Notes under the pieces: model-generated
What the model was told of the DNA's origin: nothing
Database searches by the model: none
What the model saw: only the letters and a program-made list of their open reading frames with translations
Position numbers and translations under genes: made by a program
Source: Ekhidna sp.
GTDB lineage: Bacteria; Bacteroidota; Bacteroidia; Cytophagales; Cyclobacteriaceae
NCBI GenBank assembly: GCA_013214445.1
Contig: JABSPG010000276.1
Location: 1 to 5,818, forward strand
Direction of reading: 5' to 3'
DNA length: 5,818 bases
In this document: piece by piece, positions 5,183-5,818 of the stretch
Position numbering within the stretch: the stretch's first letter is position 1
How the letters are laid out: each line of letters opens with the position of its first letter

Positions 5183-5818
5183 GTGAGTCAGAGGTTTTCC
5201 TTCATTCTTCTTTTGGGTTGTTTTGGCGCTCTGCTAATTAATCATGTTGTTATTGATTGGAAGGGGTATGAGTTTAGGAAAGCTCAAGAAAGCCTTGATT
5301 ATATCCTGAATGAACAACTGGCAGATTTACAGTCCTGGACACAGGATGAAAATGTTAATCCACTCTTTAGGAAAAGAACCCTATGTTTCGGTCGGCTATC
5401 CGAATGGAGTGACAATCGTCCTTTTACCAGCACACTTTCTCAAGATTCAATTCAAATTGTTTCCAACGATCAGGGTATTTTTCTTATTCAGAAGCTATTG
5501 GTGGATGATTGTATGTTTGTTTCGTCCCATCAACTTTTGGAACAGTATGATATATCTAATCAGTACCTTAAGAGTAGGCTAAGTACCTTTTTGTATGAGG
5601 GTATTGAAGGATTGAATGTTTCTACTTCCGGGGAGTTTGATTCCATTTCCTTTGACGTGCGAGGGATGCCTAGTGAGATCATTGACTCATTGGTTACTAT
5701 CATTATACTATTTGTATTGCTGATGCAATACTGGAGGTACTCCTCAATTAGTACGCAGACCTACATTTTTGGGTCGTTGATCATGGTAGTTTTGAGACTA
5801 CTAACGCTCTATTTTGAT
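5183..5818 (+). CDS. Membrane sensor-like protein, N-terminal part (partial), possibly a histidine kinase
   Basis: An open frame of 212 codons runs without a stop to the right edge. GTG 5183 is the likely start: the frame is closed by TAG 5153-5155, there is no ATG between, and the start sits immediately before the first helix. Helix 1 is at about 4-24. It is followed by an extracytoplasmic region of about 140 residues (25-165) rich in polar residues, with three Cys in the protein (C13, C69, C110). A second helix lies at about 166-183, then 'MQYWRYSS', and a third helix at about 193-210 ending 'LRLLTLYFD'. Helix, outer sensor domain and further helices are the layout of Bacteroidota sensor histidine kinases, and the 'LRLLTLYF' ending reminds me of them. 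No HAMP, dimerisation or ATPase domain is in view, so the function is unproven. It is separated from the oxidase operon by 158 bases and probably has its own promoter. Confidence 0.65.
   Translation, partial: MSQRFSFILLLGCFGALLINHVVIDWKGYEFRKAQESLDYILNEQLADLQSWTQDENVNPLFRKRTLCFGRLSEWSDNRPFTSTLSQDSIQIVSNDQGIFLIQKLLVDDCMFVSSHQLLEQYDISNQYLKSRLSTFLYEGIEGLNVSTSGEFDSISFDVRGMPSEIIDSLVTIIILFVLLMQYWRYSSISTQTYIFGSLIMVVLRLLTLYFD

Noticed and set aside
5310..5582. Complete + strand frame of 90 codons beginning with ATG
   Set aside because: It lies in another frame inside the longer open frame 5183-5818. The longer frame has helix-domain-helix structure and good start context, while this one has no recognisable features.

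Overview
The window comes from a member of the Bacteroidota, most likely a Cytophagales-type aerobe. The evidence is the AT-rich composition, weak or absent Shine-Dalgarno sites at most starts, a Bacteroidota-style tail on cytochrome oxidase subunit I, a heme A synthase of the 'EYINRLLG' type, two consecutive short subunit III genes, and a small CxxC membrane protein that I recall from Bacteroidota oxidase operons. This placement is family recognition by eye, not a search result.

Positions 1 to 5024 hold the distal part of one tightly packed operon, all on the + strand, for an aa3/caa3-type cytochrome c oxidase. The order is: end of subunit I (ctaD), heme A synthase (ctaA), heme O synthase (ctaB), two subunit III-family proteins, a small subunit IV, a short membrane-anchored protein that looks like a collapsed SCO-type copper chaperone, a DUF420/CtaM-like assembly protein, and a small exported CxxC protein. 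Neighbouring genes overlap by 4 to 23 bases or are separated by at most 19 bases, so they are probably cotranscribed and partly translationally coupled. The operon promoter and subunit II lie outside the window.

The genes make one working set. CtaB farnesylates heme B to heme O and CtaA oxidises heme O to heme A. The structural subunits form the membrane core. The last three genes sit where maturation factors are expected.

The operon appears to end at 5024. A spacer of about 158 bases follows, with two small inverted repeats. At 5183 a new + strand gene starts and runs off the right edge. It encodes an N-terminal membrane anchor, an extracytoplasmic domain of about 140 residues and further membrane segments, consistent with a sensor protein such as a histidine kinase, but no catalytic domain is in view.

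The most unusual points are the SCO-like gene without a copper-binding CxxxC motif, a textbook EF-hand-type loop inside the DUF420 protein, and the loss in the first subunit III copy of the acidic residue normally found in its first membrane helix.
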